Of a DNA stretch of 64,000 nucleotides, positions 1 to 7,604 are shown piece by piece. The notes below the pieces were generated by a model, which made no database searches, had not been told where the DNA came from, and was given only the letters and a program-made list of their open reading frames with translations. Every line of letters starts with the position of its first letter. Positions within the stretch are counted from its first letter, which is position 1. Both the position numbers and the translations under genes were made by a program. The stretch is from NCBI RefSeq assembly GCF_038087665.1, contig NZ_CP149925.1, positions 124,001 to 188,000 on the forward strand. Reading direction: 5' to 3'. The stretch comes from Gallaecimonas sp. GXIMD4217. Its GTDB lineage: Bacteria; Pseudomonadota; Gammaproteobacteria; Enterobacterales; Gallaecimonadaceae.

Positions 1-411
1 AAGCGTAGCCGCTGGGTGTTGCTCAAAAACGAGGGCAATCTCAATGACAAGGAACGTGGCCGCCTCGAAGCCTTGCTGGCCGCCAACCGTGATCTGATGG
101 TGGTCTACGTGCTCAAGGAGCAGTTGAAGGCGCTGTGGTACTGCCGCGATGAGCAAACGGCCCATCGCCAATGGCGGCTCTGGTGGCAGCAGGTGGAGGA
201 AAGTGGCATCGCGCCGCTGTTGCAGTTCGCCCGTAAGCTAAAACCCTACTTGCCAGGGATAGTCGCTTCCGCCAGCTATCCCCTCCATACCTGCCGGCTG
301 GAGGGGATGAACAACAAAATCAAACTGATGAAGCGGATGGCTTATGGCTATCGGGATCTGGAGTACTTCTTCCTGAAGATAAAAGCCGCCTTCCCCGGAG
401 ATCCGCGATGA
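1..411 (+). CDS. ISL3-family transposase, C-terminal part (cut by window edge)
   Basis: The frame is open from base 1, so only the last 136 codons are seen and the true start lies to the left. The visible part has the features of the DDE domain end of ISL3-type transposases: KNEGNL near the start, a WRLWWQQVEESG segment, the conserved LEGMNNKIKLMKRMAYGYRD stretch that follows the last catalytic acidic region, and a FFLKIKAAFPG ending. No second ORF of the element is present to its right. The terminal inverted repeat could not be identified because the left end is missing. The copy may be intact or a remnant. Family assignment is by recognition of motifs and is fairly secure. Confidence 0.8.
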   Translation, partial: KRSRWVLLKNEGNLNDKERGRLEALLAANRDLMVVYVLKEQLKALWYCRDEQTAHRQWRLWWQQVEESGIAPLLQFARKLKPYLPGIVASASYPLHTCRLEGMNNKIKLMKRMAYGYRDLEYFFLKIKAAFPGDPR

Positions 412-507
412 ACCTTTTTTATTGGAGGCAGCCCAGCCGCGCAAATAGCCGGGGCAAAGCCGCCAAAAACATGAGAGGCTGGACCCCAGGCCCAACAGGT
501 AACGCCC

Positions 508-1029
508 ATGACCATCCCCGACTGCCATTTCCACACCCCAAGGCTCCAGGTGCGCCCCTGGCGGCTACGCCTGGCCGGGTTGCCGGACCGCGACGCCTTC
601 GCCGGGGAAATCCTCAAGCTGCTGACCCCGGCGGTGACCCGCACCCTGCCGCCGGGCTGGCAGCAGATCCAGACCAGGGAGCAGGCCGAGCTGTGGCTCA
701 GGGAGCGGGACGCCGAGAGCGCCATGCTGGTGGTGGAGCACCAGGGCGCACTGGTGGGGCTGCTGTTCCTGCACGGTGACGACGGCGATCTGCACCTGGG
801 TTACCTGCTGGGGGAAATGCACTGGGGCCAGGGCCTGGCCAGCGAGCTGATTTCGGGGCTGGTGGCCTGGGCCGGCCAGCAGGGCGGGATCCACACCCTG
901 GTCGGTGGCGTCGAGACCGACAATGGCGCCTCCATTCGGGTGCTGGAAAAGGCGGGCTTCACCCGCCGGGAAGACAAGGCGGCGCCCCAGGGGGTGATCT
1001 TCCTGGAGCACCGCCTGCAGGGGAACTAG
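508..1029 (+). CDS. GNAT-family N-acetyltransferase (RimJ/RimL type)
   Basis: This 173-residue protein has the layout of RimJ/RimL-like GNAT acetyltransferases, which move an acetyl group from acetyl-CoA to an amine. The acetyl-CoA binding region is seen as LGYLLGEMHWGQGLASELI around residues 95-115, followed by the typical VETDNGASIRVLEKAGF segment near residues 130-148. No signal peptide or membrane segment is present, so it should be cytoplasmic. The ATG at 508 has only a weak purine-rich stretch (AGGTAA) before it. Its stop overlaps the stop of the convergent DUF2938 gene by four bases. The substrate cannot be told from the sequence. Confidence 0.8.
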   Translation: MTIPDCHFHTPRLQVRPWRLRLAGLPDRDAFAGEILKLLTPAVTRTLPPGWQQIQTREQAELWLRERDAESAMLVVEHQGALVGLLFLHGDDGDLHLGYLLGEMHWGQGLASELISGLVAWAGQQGGIHTLVGGVETDNGASIRVLEKAGFTRREDKAAPQGVIFLEHRLQGN

Positions 1030-1529
1030 GCGGCCAGCAGGGCGCGCCAGGCCAGGGCCGACAGGTACAGGCCGAGGCCAAAGGCGCTGTGGGCGGCCAG
1101 GCTGAGCAGGCGGGCCCGGCTGGGGTTGGGAGCCTTGGCGGCGGCAATGCCGAAGCCCAGGCAGGGCTGCATCAGCAGGAAGGGCGCCGCCAGGGTGCCT
1201 ATCCCCACCAGCAGCGCCGGCGCCAGGGAGGGATCGTCGGCCCAGCCCGGTCCCCACAGCCCCAGCAGCAGGGCGGCAAAGGCGATGCCGATGCCGTAAT
1301 GGGCGCCCCAGCCCAGCAGCCGTTCGCCTGCCACCGGCGCCGCCCTGGCGATATGGGGATGGGCCCAGGTACCTTTGGGCATGTGCCCCAGCCAGCGCCC
1401 CACCAGGCTGTAGTCCAGGGGCGGGATCCCGAACAGCCGCTTCAGCAGCAGCGCCCAGGCGTCCATGGCAAGGGTGGCGCCGGTGCCGATCAGCGTCGCC
1501 TTGAGCAGCAGTTCCTGCAGTTCGTTCAT
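1026..1529 (-). CDS. DUF2938-family integral membrane protein
   Basis: A 167-residue membrane protein with about four hydrophobic segments, matching the DUF2938 pattern: an N-terminal TLIGTGATLAMDAWALLLKR helix, then a GRWLGHMPKG motif with HPHIARAAPV, then three further helices. The family has no established function. A good ribosome site (AAGGAG, seven bases upstream) supports the ATG at 1529. It is the last gene of a three-gene minus-strand unit (methyltransferase, small membrane protein, this gene) that is probably controlled by the divergent MarR regulator. Confidence 0.75.
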   Translation of the reverse strand: MNELQELLLKATLIGTGATLAMDAWALLLKRLFGIPPLDYSLVGRWLGHMPKGTWAHPHIARAAPVAGERLLGWGAHYGIGIAFAALLLGLWGPGWADDPSLAPALLVGIGTLAAPFLLMQPCLGFGIAAAKAPNPSRARLLSLAAHSAFGLGLYLSALAWRALLAA

Positions 1530-1547
1530 GATTTCTCCTTGGGGTTG

Positions 1548-1940
1548 TCAGGCCGCTTCCTTCATGGCGGCGCGAAATTGCTCTGTCATCTGGTGGCCCT
1601 TGATGGCCGGTACGGCGATGGCGCTCAGCATCAGCTTGCCGGCCATGATCAACAGCGCCGTGGCCAGGGCGTCCAGGAACCAGGCGATGGCCGGCCCGGC
1701 CGGGCCCAGGTAGGCGGGGCTCTCCGCCAGGGCCGGCAAGGTCCAGTGGCCGGTCAGGCCGTGCAGGGCCAGGGCCGCCCAGAAACCGAAGCAGTAGGGG
1801 CAGCGCCAGGCCTGGTACAGGTAGGCCAGGGGCCTGGGCAGGGCGGCCACCAGCCGGTTGAACCAGCTGCCCCAGTCCGGCAGTTTCTCCCAGATCAGCA
1901 GGTACAGGGACAGGCCCATCAGGGTCAGGGTGAACTCCAT
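1548..1940 (-). CDS. Small membrane protein with CPYC motif, unknown function
   Basis: This 130-residue protein has hydrophobic segments near residues 3-18, 52-68 and 82-108. Its most distinctive feature is RCPYCFGFW near residues 46-54. A CxxC of this kind may bind metal or be redox active, but no thioredoxin fold is visible and I do not recognise the family with confidence. Translation starts three bases after the methyltransferase stop, with an AAGGAG that includes the end of the preceding coding sequence, so the two are likely co-translated. The C-terminal 20 residues are charged and probably cytoplasmic. Confidence 0.6.
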   Translation of the reverse strand: MEFTLTLMGLSLYLLIWEKLPDWGSWFNRLVAALPRPLAYLYQAWRCPYCFGFWAALALHGLTGHWTLPALAESPAYLGPAGPAIAWFLDALATALLIMAGKLMLSAIAVPAIKGHQMTEQFRAAMKEAA

Positions 1941-1943
1941 CTG

Positions 1944-2564
1944 TTACTCCTTGGTCGCGGTCAGAAGATGAACGGCAATGCCGGGGGCCCGGTAGTCCCC
2001 GGGCTGGCCCGGGGCCAGCCCGGCATCGCGGAGCTGGCAGGCGAGCCGGGCCATATCCAGGACCGGGAAGTCCTCGGGGCTGGCGCCGGGGAACTGCTCG
2101 CCAAGCTCCGGCAGCAGCTCGGCCCAGTTCTCCTCGATGATCACCAGGCGCCCGCCCGGCCTCAGCACCCGGCGCACCTCGGCCAGGCCGGCGGCCAGAT
2201 CCTGCCAGTGGTGCAGGCTGCATACCGCCAGGGCCAGGTCGAGGCCGTCGTCGTCCAGGGGCAGCCTTTCGGCGCTCGCCTCCAGGAACTCGGGTGCCTG
2301 GGCCAGGTTCTGGCTCTGAGCCCGGGCCTGTTCCACCATCCTGGGGGTGGGATCCACGCCCGTCACCTGGGCGCCCAGGGCCGCCAGCAGGCGGGCCAGG
2401 TGGCCACCGCCACAGCCGATATCCAGTACCCTGTCGCCGGCCCGTATGCCGGCCAGCTCGGCCACCCTGTCGTGAAGCGGCACCTGGCCCCACTGGCGCA
2501 GGTATTGGTCGGCCTGGTGATCTGACCAGGCCCCCGGCAGGGCGGGGTGTTCTGATGAGGTCAT
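1944..2564 (-). CDS. Class I SAM-dependent methyltransferase (Methyltransf_11 type)
   Basis: The 206-residue product has the class I methyltransferase core: motif I VLDIGCGGGHLARLLAALGA, an acidic residue after it in VTGVDPTPRM, and the later LALAVCSLHHW and LRPGGRLVIIEENW segments. It is soluble. The chosen ATG at 2564 lies eight bases after AAAGGAG; a longer reading to 2609 would run through the operator region and lacks a ribosome site. The gene heads a minus-strand trio with two membrane proteins. It is divergent from a marR-type gene, which suggests control by a small-molecule ligand. The substrate is unknown. Confidence 0.82.
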   Translation of the reverse strand: MTSSEHPALPGAWSDHQADQYLRQWGQVPLHDRVAELAGIRAGDRVLDIGCGGGHLARLLAALGAQVTGVDPTPRMVEQARAQSQNLAQAPEFLEASAERLPLDDDGLDLALAVCSLHHWQDLAAGLAEVRRVLRPGGRLVIIEENWAELLPELGEQFPGASPEDFPVLDMARLACQLRDAGLAPGQPGDYRAPGIAVHLLTATKE

Positions 2565-2582
2565 GGCAATGGCTCCTTTTTT

Positions 2583-2684
2583 GGTTAGACAGGCTAACCA
2601 TAAGGTCAAAAAGGTTAGGCTGTCAAACCAAATGCGCCTGGGAAGGGGAGGCGGGGGCGGCTAGAATGGTTCGCCTGACTAAGT
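2583..2684. promoter_or_regulatory. Three operator-like sites between the methyltransferase and marR genes
   Basis: Site 1 (2583-2599) reads GGTTAGACAGGCTAACC, a perfect 6-bp dyad that extends to 7 bp with the flanking T/A. Site 2 (2613-2629) reads GGTTAGGCTGTCAAACC and matches the reverse complement of site 1 at 15 of 17 positions. Site 3 (2668-2684) reads GGTTCGCCTGACTAAGT and matches the same sequence at 13 of 17. The sites lie in the divergent promoter region; site 1 is just upstream of the methyltransferase ribosome site and site 3 just upstream of that of the MarR gene. MarR proteins bind such short dyads as dimers, so autoregulation plus repression of the divergent genes is inferred. 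Confidence 0.65.
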
Positions 2685-2700
2685 ATCAAGGGGAGTGCCC

Positions 2701-3156
2701 ATGGCGTTGGCACAATCACTGATGGCCCTGCAACGGCAGCTGACCCGGGCCTGGGCGGCCCAGGGTCTGGAGGGGGAACTCAGCTATAGCGAGTTCGAGT
2801 ACCTGAAGCTGGTGCAGGCGGCGGAGGAGGCCAGGCCCTCGGGCCGGCCCCACGACGACAGCAGCCACCTGTCGACCCTGGCGGCGGAGCTGCAGGTGCA
2901 GAAGTCCTCGGCCAGCACCATGGTCAAGAAGCTGGAAAAGCGTGGCCTGGTCAAGCGCATTCCCTGCCAGTTCGACGCCCGCGCCCAGCACATACTGCTT
3001 ACCGACCAGGGCCGGACCCTGCTGACCCAGGCCCAGGCCGCCGTCTACGACGCCTTGGAGCAGCGGCTGGCGGCGGGCCTGGGCGAGGCGGAATACGCCC
3101 GGCTGGAAGGCTGCCTGGCCAGGCTCTGCGAGCAGCTTTCGGCCAGCGCGGGCTAG
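2701..3156 (+). CDS. MarR-family transcriptional regulator
   Basis: A 151-residue winged-helix protein. The recognition-helix region reads LSTLAAELQVQKSSASTMVKKLEKRGLVKR (about residues 60-89), followed by the wing CQFDARAQHILLTDQGRTLL; N- and C-terminal helices would make the dimer interface. GGGGAG is placed correctly for the ATG at 2701 and too close for the GTG at 2695. It is divergent from a methyltransferase/membrane-protein operon and has operator-like dyads on both sides of the promoter region, so it probably represses itself and that operon until a ligand binds. Confidence 0.85.
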   Translation: MALAQSLMALQRQLTRAWAAQGLEGELSYSEFEYLKLVQAAEEARPSGRPHDDSSHLSTLAAELQVQKSSASTMVKKLEKRGLVKRIPCQFDARAQHILLTDQGRTLLTQAQAAVYDALEQRLAAGLGEAEYARLEGCLARLCEQLSASAG

Positions 3157-3165
3157 GCCACGGGC

Positions 3166-3195
3166 AAAAAAAGGGGGCCATTGGCCCCATTTTTG
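3166..3195. terminator. Bidirectional rho-independent terminator
   Basis: GGGGCC (3174-3179) pairs with GGCCCC (3183-3188), flanked by a run of A on the left and T on the right. It sits between the convergent marR and GNAT genes and can serve both. Confidence 0.85.
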
Positions 3196-3216
3196 TCGTG
3201 GATGAAAAGCGGCGGC

Positions 3217-3687
3217 TCAGGCCTCGGCCAGCACCTTCTCCATGGTCCAGTTGGTGAGGATCTCGCCGTTACGCTCGGTGTCGTTGCGGCGTACCTCCAC
3301 GAAGCCCTGCTTGGTGAAGAAGGGCCTGGCCAGGTAGGAGGCCTCCACGTACAGGCGCCGGATGCCCTTGGCCCTGGCCTGGGCTTCCAGGTGGGCGTAG
3401 AGGCTGCCGGCGATGCCGCGGCGCTGGTGAGCCCTGTGCGTATAGGTCCAGTCCACGTGGCCGTCGTCTTCCAAGGTGATGAAGCCCACCACCTGGCCGT
3501 CGATCTCGGCCACATAAGGCGGCTTGGCGTCCAGGCGCTGCTGCCAATGGCCGTAGTCCTTGGGCAGGGGCGCCCACTGATCGACCTGGGCCTGGGTGTA
3601 ATACTCCAGGGCCACGCTGTGGATGCTGTCGTAGAAGATATCGGCGAGGGCGCGGGCATCGCTGGGCTGGTAGTCGCGGATCAACAT
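3217..3687 (-). CDS. GNAT-family N-acetyltransferase (YafP-like)
   Basis: The 156-residue product is a small single-domain acetyltransferase. It has an N-terminal IRDYQPSDARALADIFYDSIH, a central VVGFITLEDDGHVDWTYTH strand pair, the acetyl-CoA pyrophosphate loop HRAHQRRGIAGSLYAHLE, and a FFTKQGF ending typical of the fold. The ATG at 3687 is chosen because GGAGG precedes it by nine bases; the longer reading from 3723 adds twelve residues with no family counterpart. It is a single gene closed by the shared terminator downstream. The acceptor substrate is unknown. Confidence 0.78.
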   Translation of the reverse strand: MLIRDYQPSDARALADIFYDSIHSVALEYYTQAQVDQWAPLPKDYGHWQQRLDAKPPYVAEIDGQVVGFITLEDDGHVDWTYTHRAHQRRGIAGSLYAHLEAQARAKGIRRLYVEASYLARPFFTKQGFVEVRRNDTERNGEILTNWTMEKVLAEA

Positions 3688-3732
3688 AAAACATCCTCCA
3701 TGGGGCCAGGCTGCGCTTAACATGAGCGCAAC

Positions 3733-3767
3733 AAAAAAGGGCGGAGGACTCTAGCAGAGCACCGCCC
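3733..3767 (-). terminator. Rho-independent terminator for the small membrane-protein gene
   Basis: Read on the minus strand, GGGCGG (3767-3762) pairs with CCGCCC (3744-3739), with an inner CTCT/AGAG stem, and is followed by six T (3738-3733). It lies just after the stop of the 3789-4064 gene. Confidence 0.7.
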
Positions 3768-3788
3768 CAATGCCAAGGCACTGATGCT

Positions 3789-4064
3789 TCAGGCGAAAGG
3801 CGCCAGCTGCCTGGTCAGCACCAGGGGCCAGATCAGGCCGGTGGCCATCACCACCAGGTTGTCGCCGACACCGGCCCTGTCCTGTTCATGGATGCCGACG
3901 CTTGGGCATAGTCCCAGGGTCAGCACCTTCACCACCGGCCAGCCCAGGTACCAGCACAGGGTCTCGCACAGCAGCTCCCACAGCAGCCACACCAGGACTC
4001 GGGCCAGGTAATAGAGGGCCTTCAGCAAGGGGCGGGCGCCCAGCTCCAGCAGTTCTTCGATCAT
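3789..4064 (-). CDS. Hypothetical small membrane protein
   Basis: The 91-residue product begins with a short acidic helix (MIEELLELG) and continues with strongly hydrophobic stretches at about residues 18-45 and 66-86, rich in Trp and Leu. I do not recognise a family. The start at 4064 follows GGGAGG by four to five bases; the reading from 4121 adds a Pro-rich tail without a ribosome site. A terminator follows on the same strand, so it is probably a single-gene unit. An inner-membrane location is inferred. Confidence 0.55.
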   Translation of the reverse strand: MIEELLELGARPLLKALYYLARVLVWLLWELLCETLCWYLGWPVVKVLTLGLCPSVGIHEQDRAGVGDNLVVMATGLIWPLVLTRQLAPFA

Positions 4065-4133
4065 GGGGCCTCCCGGCGAGATCGGTTCTGGCATTGGAGC
4101 ATGCCGGTGGCGGCCGATCAACGGCGTACTGGT

Positions 4134-4517
4134 CTATTGCCCCGCCTTCAGCTCCTTGACCACCCGCTTTTCCAGCTCGGCCCGGTGGCTGAAGCTTTCC
4201 ATCGGCGTGACGTGCCAGTTGAGCACGCCCCAGCCGGGCAGGGCCCGCACCAGTTCCGTGACCTCCTCGTGGGAGCCGGCCGAGAGCACGAAGGCGCCGG
4301 CCCTGGCCCCCACCAGGATGCCGCCGGCCTTGATGCGCCTTTCGGCGGCCAGGCTCTCCAGGCTGGGGATGATCAGTGTCTCCAGCAGTTCGATGGCCTG
4401 GGCCTCGGAGGTGGGGCTGCCGGCGGCATTGGCCTCGAACTCCACCAGGTAGAGCTGGCTCTTGGCCAGGGCCGGGGCGGCCAGGACCAGCAGCAGGGCA
4501 AGGAACAGGGTTTTCAT
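4134..4517 (-). CDS. Exported protein with muconolactone-isomerase-like ferredoxin fold
   Basis: This 127-residue protein starts with a clear signal peptide (MKTLFLALLLVLAAPALA, cleavage expected after residue 18). The mature part resembles the muconolactone isomerase/YciI-type alpha-beta fold: LYLVEFEAN strand, a long helix, IKAGGILVGARAGAFVLSA, then a helix and LNWHVTPMESF. The cytoplasmic members act on small organic acids; an exported relative probably has another role, and no catalytic claim is made. It stands alone with its own upstream region of about 90 bases shared with nothing on the other strand. Confidence 0.6.
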   Translation of the reverse strand: MKTLFLALLLVLAAPALAKSQLYLVEFEANAAGSPTSEAQAIELLETLIIPSLESLAAERRIKAGGILVGARAGAFVLSAGSHEEVTELVRALPGWGVLNWHVTPMESFSHRAELEKRVVKELKAGQ

Positions 4518-4587
4518 TGGCGACTCCCATGGATCCGTTTCGGGATATAAAGCATAGGAGCGGGTTGGGCATTTTGCCCTTAGGCGA

Positions 4588-4608
4588 CAAGGCCCCGCTG
4601 GGGCCTTG
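4588..4608 (-). terminator. Hairpin after the polysaccharide deacetylase gene
   Basis: CAAGGCCCC (4588-4596) pairs perfectly with GGGGCCTTG (4600-4608) around a 3-base loop, four bases after the deacetylase stop. There is no strong T-run on the minus strand, so it is a likely but weak terminator. Confidence 0.5.
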
Positions 4609-4611
4609 CCG

Positions 4612-5583
4612 TTACTGGGCCTTGGGGCTCAGCCAGGGCTGGGACCACCAGTAGAAGCGGCCGGGCTGGTCCTTGGAGGGGGCTGTGCAGTTGACCCTGG
4701 AGCGGCCCGGTGGCAGATCCAGGGCCGGCACCTGGGCTTGCTGGCCCTGGATGGCCAGATCCAGCACCTGGCCTTCGAAGAAGCAGTTGAAGCGGCCCAT
4801 GTCGGCGTCCTCGGCCTTGACGGTCAGGGTCAGGGCCGGGCTGTAGCCGTTAACGCGCAGCATCTCGGTGTCGGAGCTGGCCACCGGCAGGTGCAAGGTG
4901 TTGAGCTTGAGCTTGAGGCTGGCCAGATCCGCGTAATGGCCGGCGGCCGGGAAGCGGGGCAGGGCGGTGAGATCCGAGCCCGGGCCCATGGGGCCGGACT
5001 GCTGGCCGAAGGCCACGTAACCCTCGGCCCGCAGGAAGGCCTGCAGCTCGCCGTTGTATTCGCCATAGGGCCAGGCCAGCCACCTGGGGCTGGCCGGCAG
5101 GGCCTGCTGGGCGTCGAGGATGGCGGCCTTGGCCCTGTCCAGGGGCAGCTCGGTGAGGTGGGGATGGCCCCAGCCGTGGTTGGCGATGGTGGCGCCCTGC
5201 TGGGCCAGCTCGGCCAGGTCGGCGCGGCTCATCATGCCGGGGGCGCCCAGGCTGGCGGGGTTCACGAACAGGGTATAGGGGTAGCCGTACTGGGCCAGCA
5301 GCGGCGCCGCGTTCTCGGCGATGTCCCTGTAGCCGTCGTCGAAGGTGATGGCCACGGCCTTGTCCGGCACCTGGGCCTCGCCCTTGGCGGCGGCGATGGC
5401 CTGGCTCAGCGGCACTACGGTGAAGCCGCCCTGTTTCAGGTGCTCCAGGTGGGCGCGGAAATCGTCCGGCCTGGTGCTGGTGGAAAAGGGGCTGTCCTCG
5501 GCCACATGGTGGTAGAGCAGCACCACTGTCTGCTGGGCGGCCATGACCGGCAGGCAAAGACAAAGTAACAACCAACGCCACAT
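4612..5583 (-). CDS. Exported polysaccharide deacetylase (NodB domain)
   Basis: The 323-residue product has a signal peptide (residues 1-16) and a NodB-type deacetylase domain, which removes acetyl groups from amino sugars with a bound metal. The signature motifs are visible: VLLYHHV near residue 21, ITFDDGYRD around 97-105 holding the catalytic base and metal Asp, and NHGWGHPHLTEL around 140 with the two metal His residues. LAWPYGEYN supplies the later conserved motif. The C-terminal 100 residues form an additional beta-rich region of unknown role. Context gives no polysaccharide locus, so the substrate remains open. Confidence 0.83.
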   Translation of the reverse strand: MWRWLLLCLCLPVMAAQQTVVLLYHHVAEDSPFSTSTRPDDFRAHLEHLKQGGFTVVPLSQAIAAAKGEAQVPDKAVAITFDDGYRDIAENAAPLLAQYGYPYTLFVNPASLGAPGMMSRADLAELAQQGATIANHGWGHPHLTELPLDRAKAAILDAQQALPASPRWLAWPYGEYNGELQAFLRAEGYVAFGQQSGPMGPGSDLTALPRFPAAGHYADLASLKLKLNTLHLPVASSDTEMLRVNGYSPALTLTVKAEDADMGRFNCFFEGQVLDLAIQGQQAQVPALDLPPGRSRVNCTAPSKDQPGRFYWWSQPWLSPKAQ

Positions 5584-5604
5584 ATCATCGATTCCTTAAA
5601 CAGC

Positions 5605-5626
5605 GACGCCGCTCTGGGGCGGCGTC
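5605..5626 (-). terminator. Hairpin between the M1 peptidase and deacetylase genes
   Basis: GACGCCGC (5605-5612) pairs with GCGGCGTC (5619-5626). On the minus strand it follows the M1 peptidase stop and is followed by CTGTTT. It may attenuate read-through into the deacetylase gene. Confidence 0.5.
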
Positions 5627-5631
5627 TTGGA

Positions 5632-7458
5632 TTATCGTACAAGCTGATCCAGTGTGCCCTGTGCCAGGGGATGGTAGCCGGGCCTGGCCTTTTCATAGGC
5701 GGCCTTGGCAAAACCCTGGTATTGGGGTTTCTCCATCAGCATCTTGTACAGCGGCACCACCAGGCGGCGGCGACCGATACGCTGCAGATAGCCTTCCATG
5801 GGGGTGAACGCCGGCTGGTAGTCGTGCTCGATGGCCTGACGATACCAGGCGTGGGCGATCTCGCTGTTGTTGGCGCCACTAAAAGCAAAGGCTTTATCAA
5901 GTTCGGCTAATTGTGCTTTTCCGATGCTGTCGGGAAGCTGATAAATGAAATAGATCCACTGCTGGGTGTTCCAGCCCCGGGTGGGCAGCTGAGCAAGGCC
6001 CTTGTCGCCGGCCAGCCAGGCGTCCAGCTCCGCCTTGACCTTCACGAAGGCCTGGGAGCTGGGCTTGGGAGCGCCGTCCGGCAGGCCGGGCTGGAAGATC
6101 CAGGCCTTGAGCCTGTCCAGCTCGACCTTGCCTTCCTTGACCAAGGTGGCCTCCATGTGGGCCAGGAAGCGCTCGGTGTCCATGGATTGGAAGGCGAAGC
6201 GGCTGAAGTAGTCCTTGATGAAGGCGTCGAAGCGCTCGCGGCCCACCTTGGCCTCCAGCTCGAACAGCATCAGCGCGCCCTTCTCGTAGGGGATGTCGCT
6301 GAAGGCGTCGTCCGGGTCACGGCCGGCCAGCTCCAGGGCCAGCTTGGTGTCGCGCGGGTCCAGCTGGTCGATGTCTTCCAGCAGTTCGTTGTAGCCCAGC
6401 AGGGCCTCCATGCGCTCGCGATCCTTGCCGTACAGGGCCTCCATGATGCGGTAGGTCAGGTAGGTGGTGAAGCCCTCGTTCAGCCACAGATCCCGCCAGG
6501 CGCCGTTGGTGACCAGGTTGCCGGACCAGGAATGGGCCAGCTCGTGGGCGATCAGCGACACCAGCGACTTGTCGCCGGCGATCACCGTGGGGGTGATGAA
6601 GGACAGGCGCGGGTTCTCCATGCCGCCGAAGGGGAAGCTGGGCGGCAGGATCAGCAGGTCGTAGCGGCCCCAGGGGTAGGCGCCGTACATGGCTTCCACC
6701 TTCTCCATCATGGCTTCGGTGTCGGCGAACTCCCAGGCCGCCGCCTCCAGCACCGCCGGCTCGGCATAGACGGCGGTGCGCTGGCTCATGGGCTTGACCG
6801 CCAGGTCGCCGACGCCCAGGGCGATCAGGTAGGAGGGGATGGGCTGGGGCATGTTGAAGTGGTACTCGCCGTCGCGGACCGGATCCTGCTCCATCTCGGC
6901 GCTCATCACCGCCAGCAGCTCCCTGGGGGTGCGGATCACGGCGTCATAGGTCACCCGCACCGCCGGGCTGTCCTGCAGCGGAATGAAGCTGCGGGCGTGG
7001 ATGGCCTGGGCCTGGGAGAACAGGAAGGGATGCCGCTTGCCGGCGGTCTGCTCGGGCGCCAGCCATTGCAGGCCGGAGGCCTTGGGGGAGGTACGGTAGT
7101 GCACCCGCACCTGGTGGGCGCCCCTGGGCAGCTGGATGTGCAGGGCCGAACCCAGGTTGGCGTCGGCCTCCTTCAGCTGCCAGCCGGTGGCCAGCCAGCC
7201 GTTGCCGCTGTTCTGCTCCACCTTGCGGATATGCAGGTCGCGGGTATCCAGGATCAGGGTGCGGGCATCCTGGTCCAGGCGGCGGATATCCAGCACCACG
7301 TTGCCGTCCAGGACCTTCCTGTCGAAGTTGACGGTCAGATCCAGGCTCAGGTGGCTGACCCTGAGCTGGTCATGGTTGGCGAAGCTGTGCTGGTCGGCCC
7401 TGGCAAGGAAGCTGGCGGCCAGCAGCATGGTGGCGGCGATGAGGCTAAAAAGGCGCAT
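5632..7458 (-). CDS. Exported M1-family zinc aminopeptidase
   Basis: This 608-residue protein has a signal peptide (residues 1-21) followed by an M1 aminopeptidase of the leukotriene-A4-hydrolase type, which removes N-terminal residues from peptides, here most likely in the periplasm. The substrate-anchoring GGMEN is at residues 278-282, the zinc site HELAH at 305-309, and the third zinc ligand in NEGF at about 327-330. The C-terminal helical domain after residue 460 is also as expected, with a PGLPDG linker. The length agrees with the family. It is divergent from the MATE gene across about 146 bases; no specific operator was recognised there. Confidence 0.88.
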   Translation of the reverse strand: MRLFSLIAATMLLAASFLARADQHSFANHDQLRVSHLSLDLTVNFDRKVLDGNVVLDIRRLDQDARTLILDTRDLHIRKVEQNSGNGWLATGWQLKEADANLGSALHIQLPRGAHQVRVHYRTSPKASGLQWLAPEQTAGKRHPFLFSQAQAIHARSFIPLQDSPAVRVTYDAVIRTPRELLAVMSAEMEQDPVRDGEYHFNMPQPIPSYLIALGVGDLAVKPMSQRTAVYAEPAVLEAAAWEFADTEAMMEKVEAMYGAYPWGRYDLLILPPSFPFGGMENPRLSFITPTVIAGDKSLVSLIAHELAHSWSGNLVTNGAWRDLWLNEGFTTYLTYRIMEALYGKDRERMEALLGYNELLEDIDQLDPRDTKLALELAGRDPDDAFSDIPYEKGALMLFELEAKVGRERFDAFIKDYFSRFAFQSMDTERFLAHMEATLVKEGKVELDRLKAWIFQPGLPDGAPKPSSQAFVKVKAELDAWLAGDKGLAQLPTRGWNTQQWIYFIYQLPDSIGKAQLAELDKAFAFSGANNSEIAHAWYRQAIEHDYQPAFTPMEGYLQRIGRRRLVVPLYKMLMEKPQYQGFAKAAYEKARPGYHPLAQGTLDQLVR

Positions 7459-7604
7459 GGCTGTTCATTGTTGTTGTGGATGTGGCGGGGATTTTAAAGA
7501 ATTTCGACTCGGGCTTCACGGTGGTGGCCCTTCTTTCGTCGCGGCCGGGCTGCCTCAGGACGGTTGCCCGGGTACACTGACGCAAATTTGTGACCGAGAT
7601 CGCC

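Noticed and set aside
565-2601. Very long minus-strand open frame across the GNAT, DUF2938 and methyltransferase genes
   Set aside because: Its translation is Pro/Gly/Arg-rich without domains and runs across well-supported genes; it is a by-product of high GC.
7459-7604. LexA box before the dinF-like gene
   Set aside because: No CTGT-N8-ACAG pattern was found in the gap.
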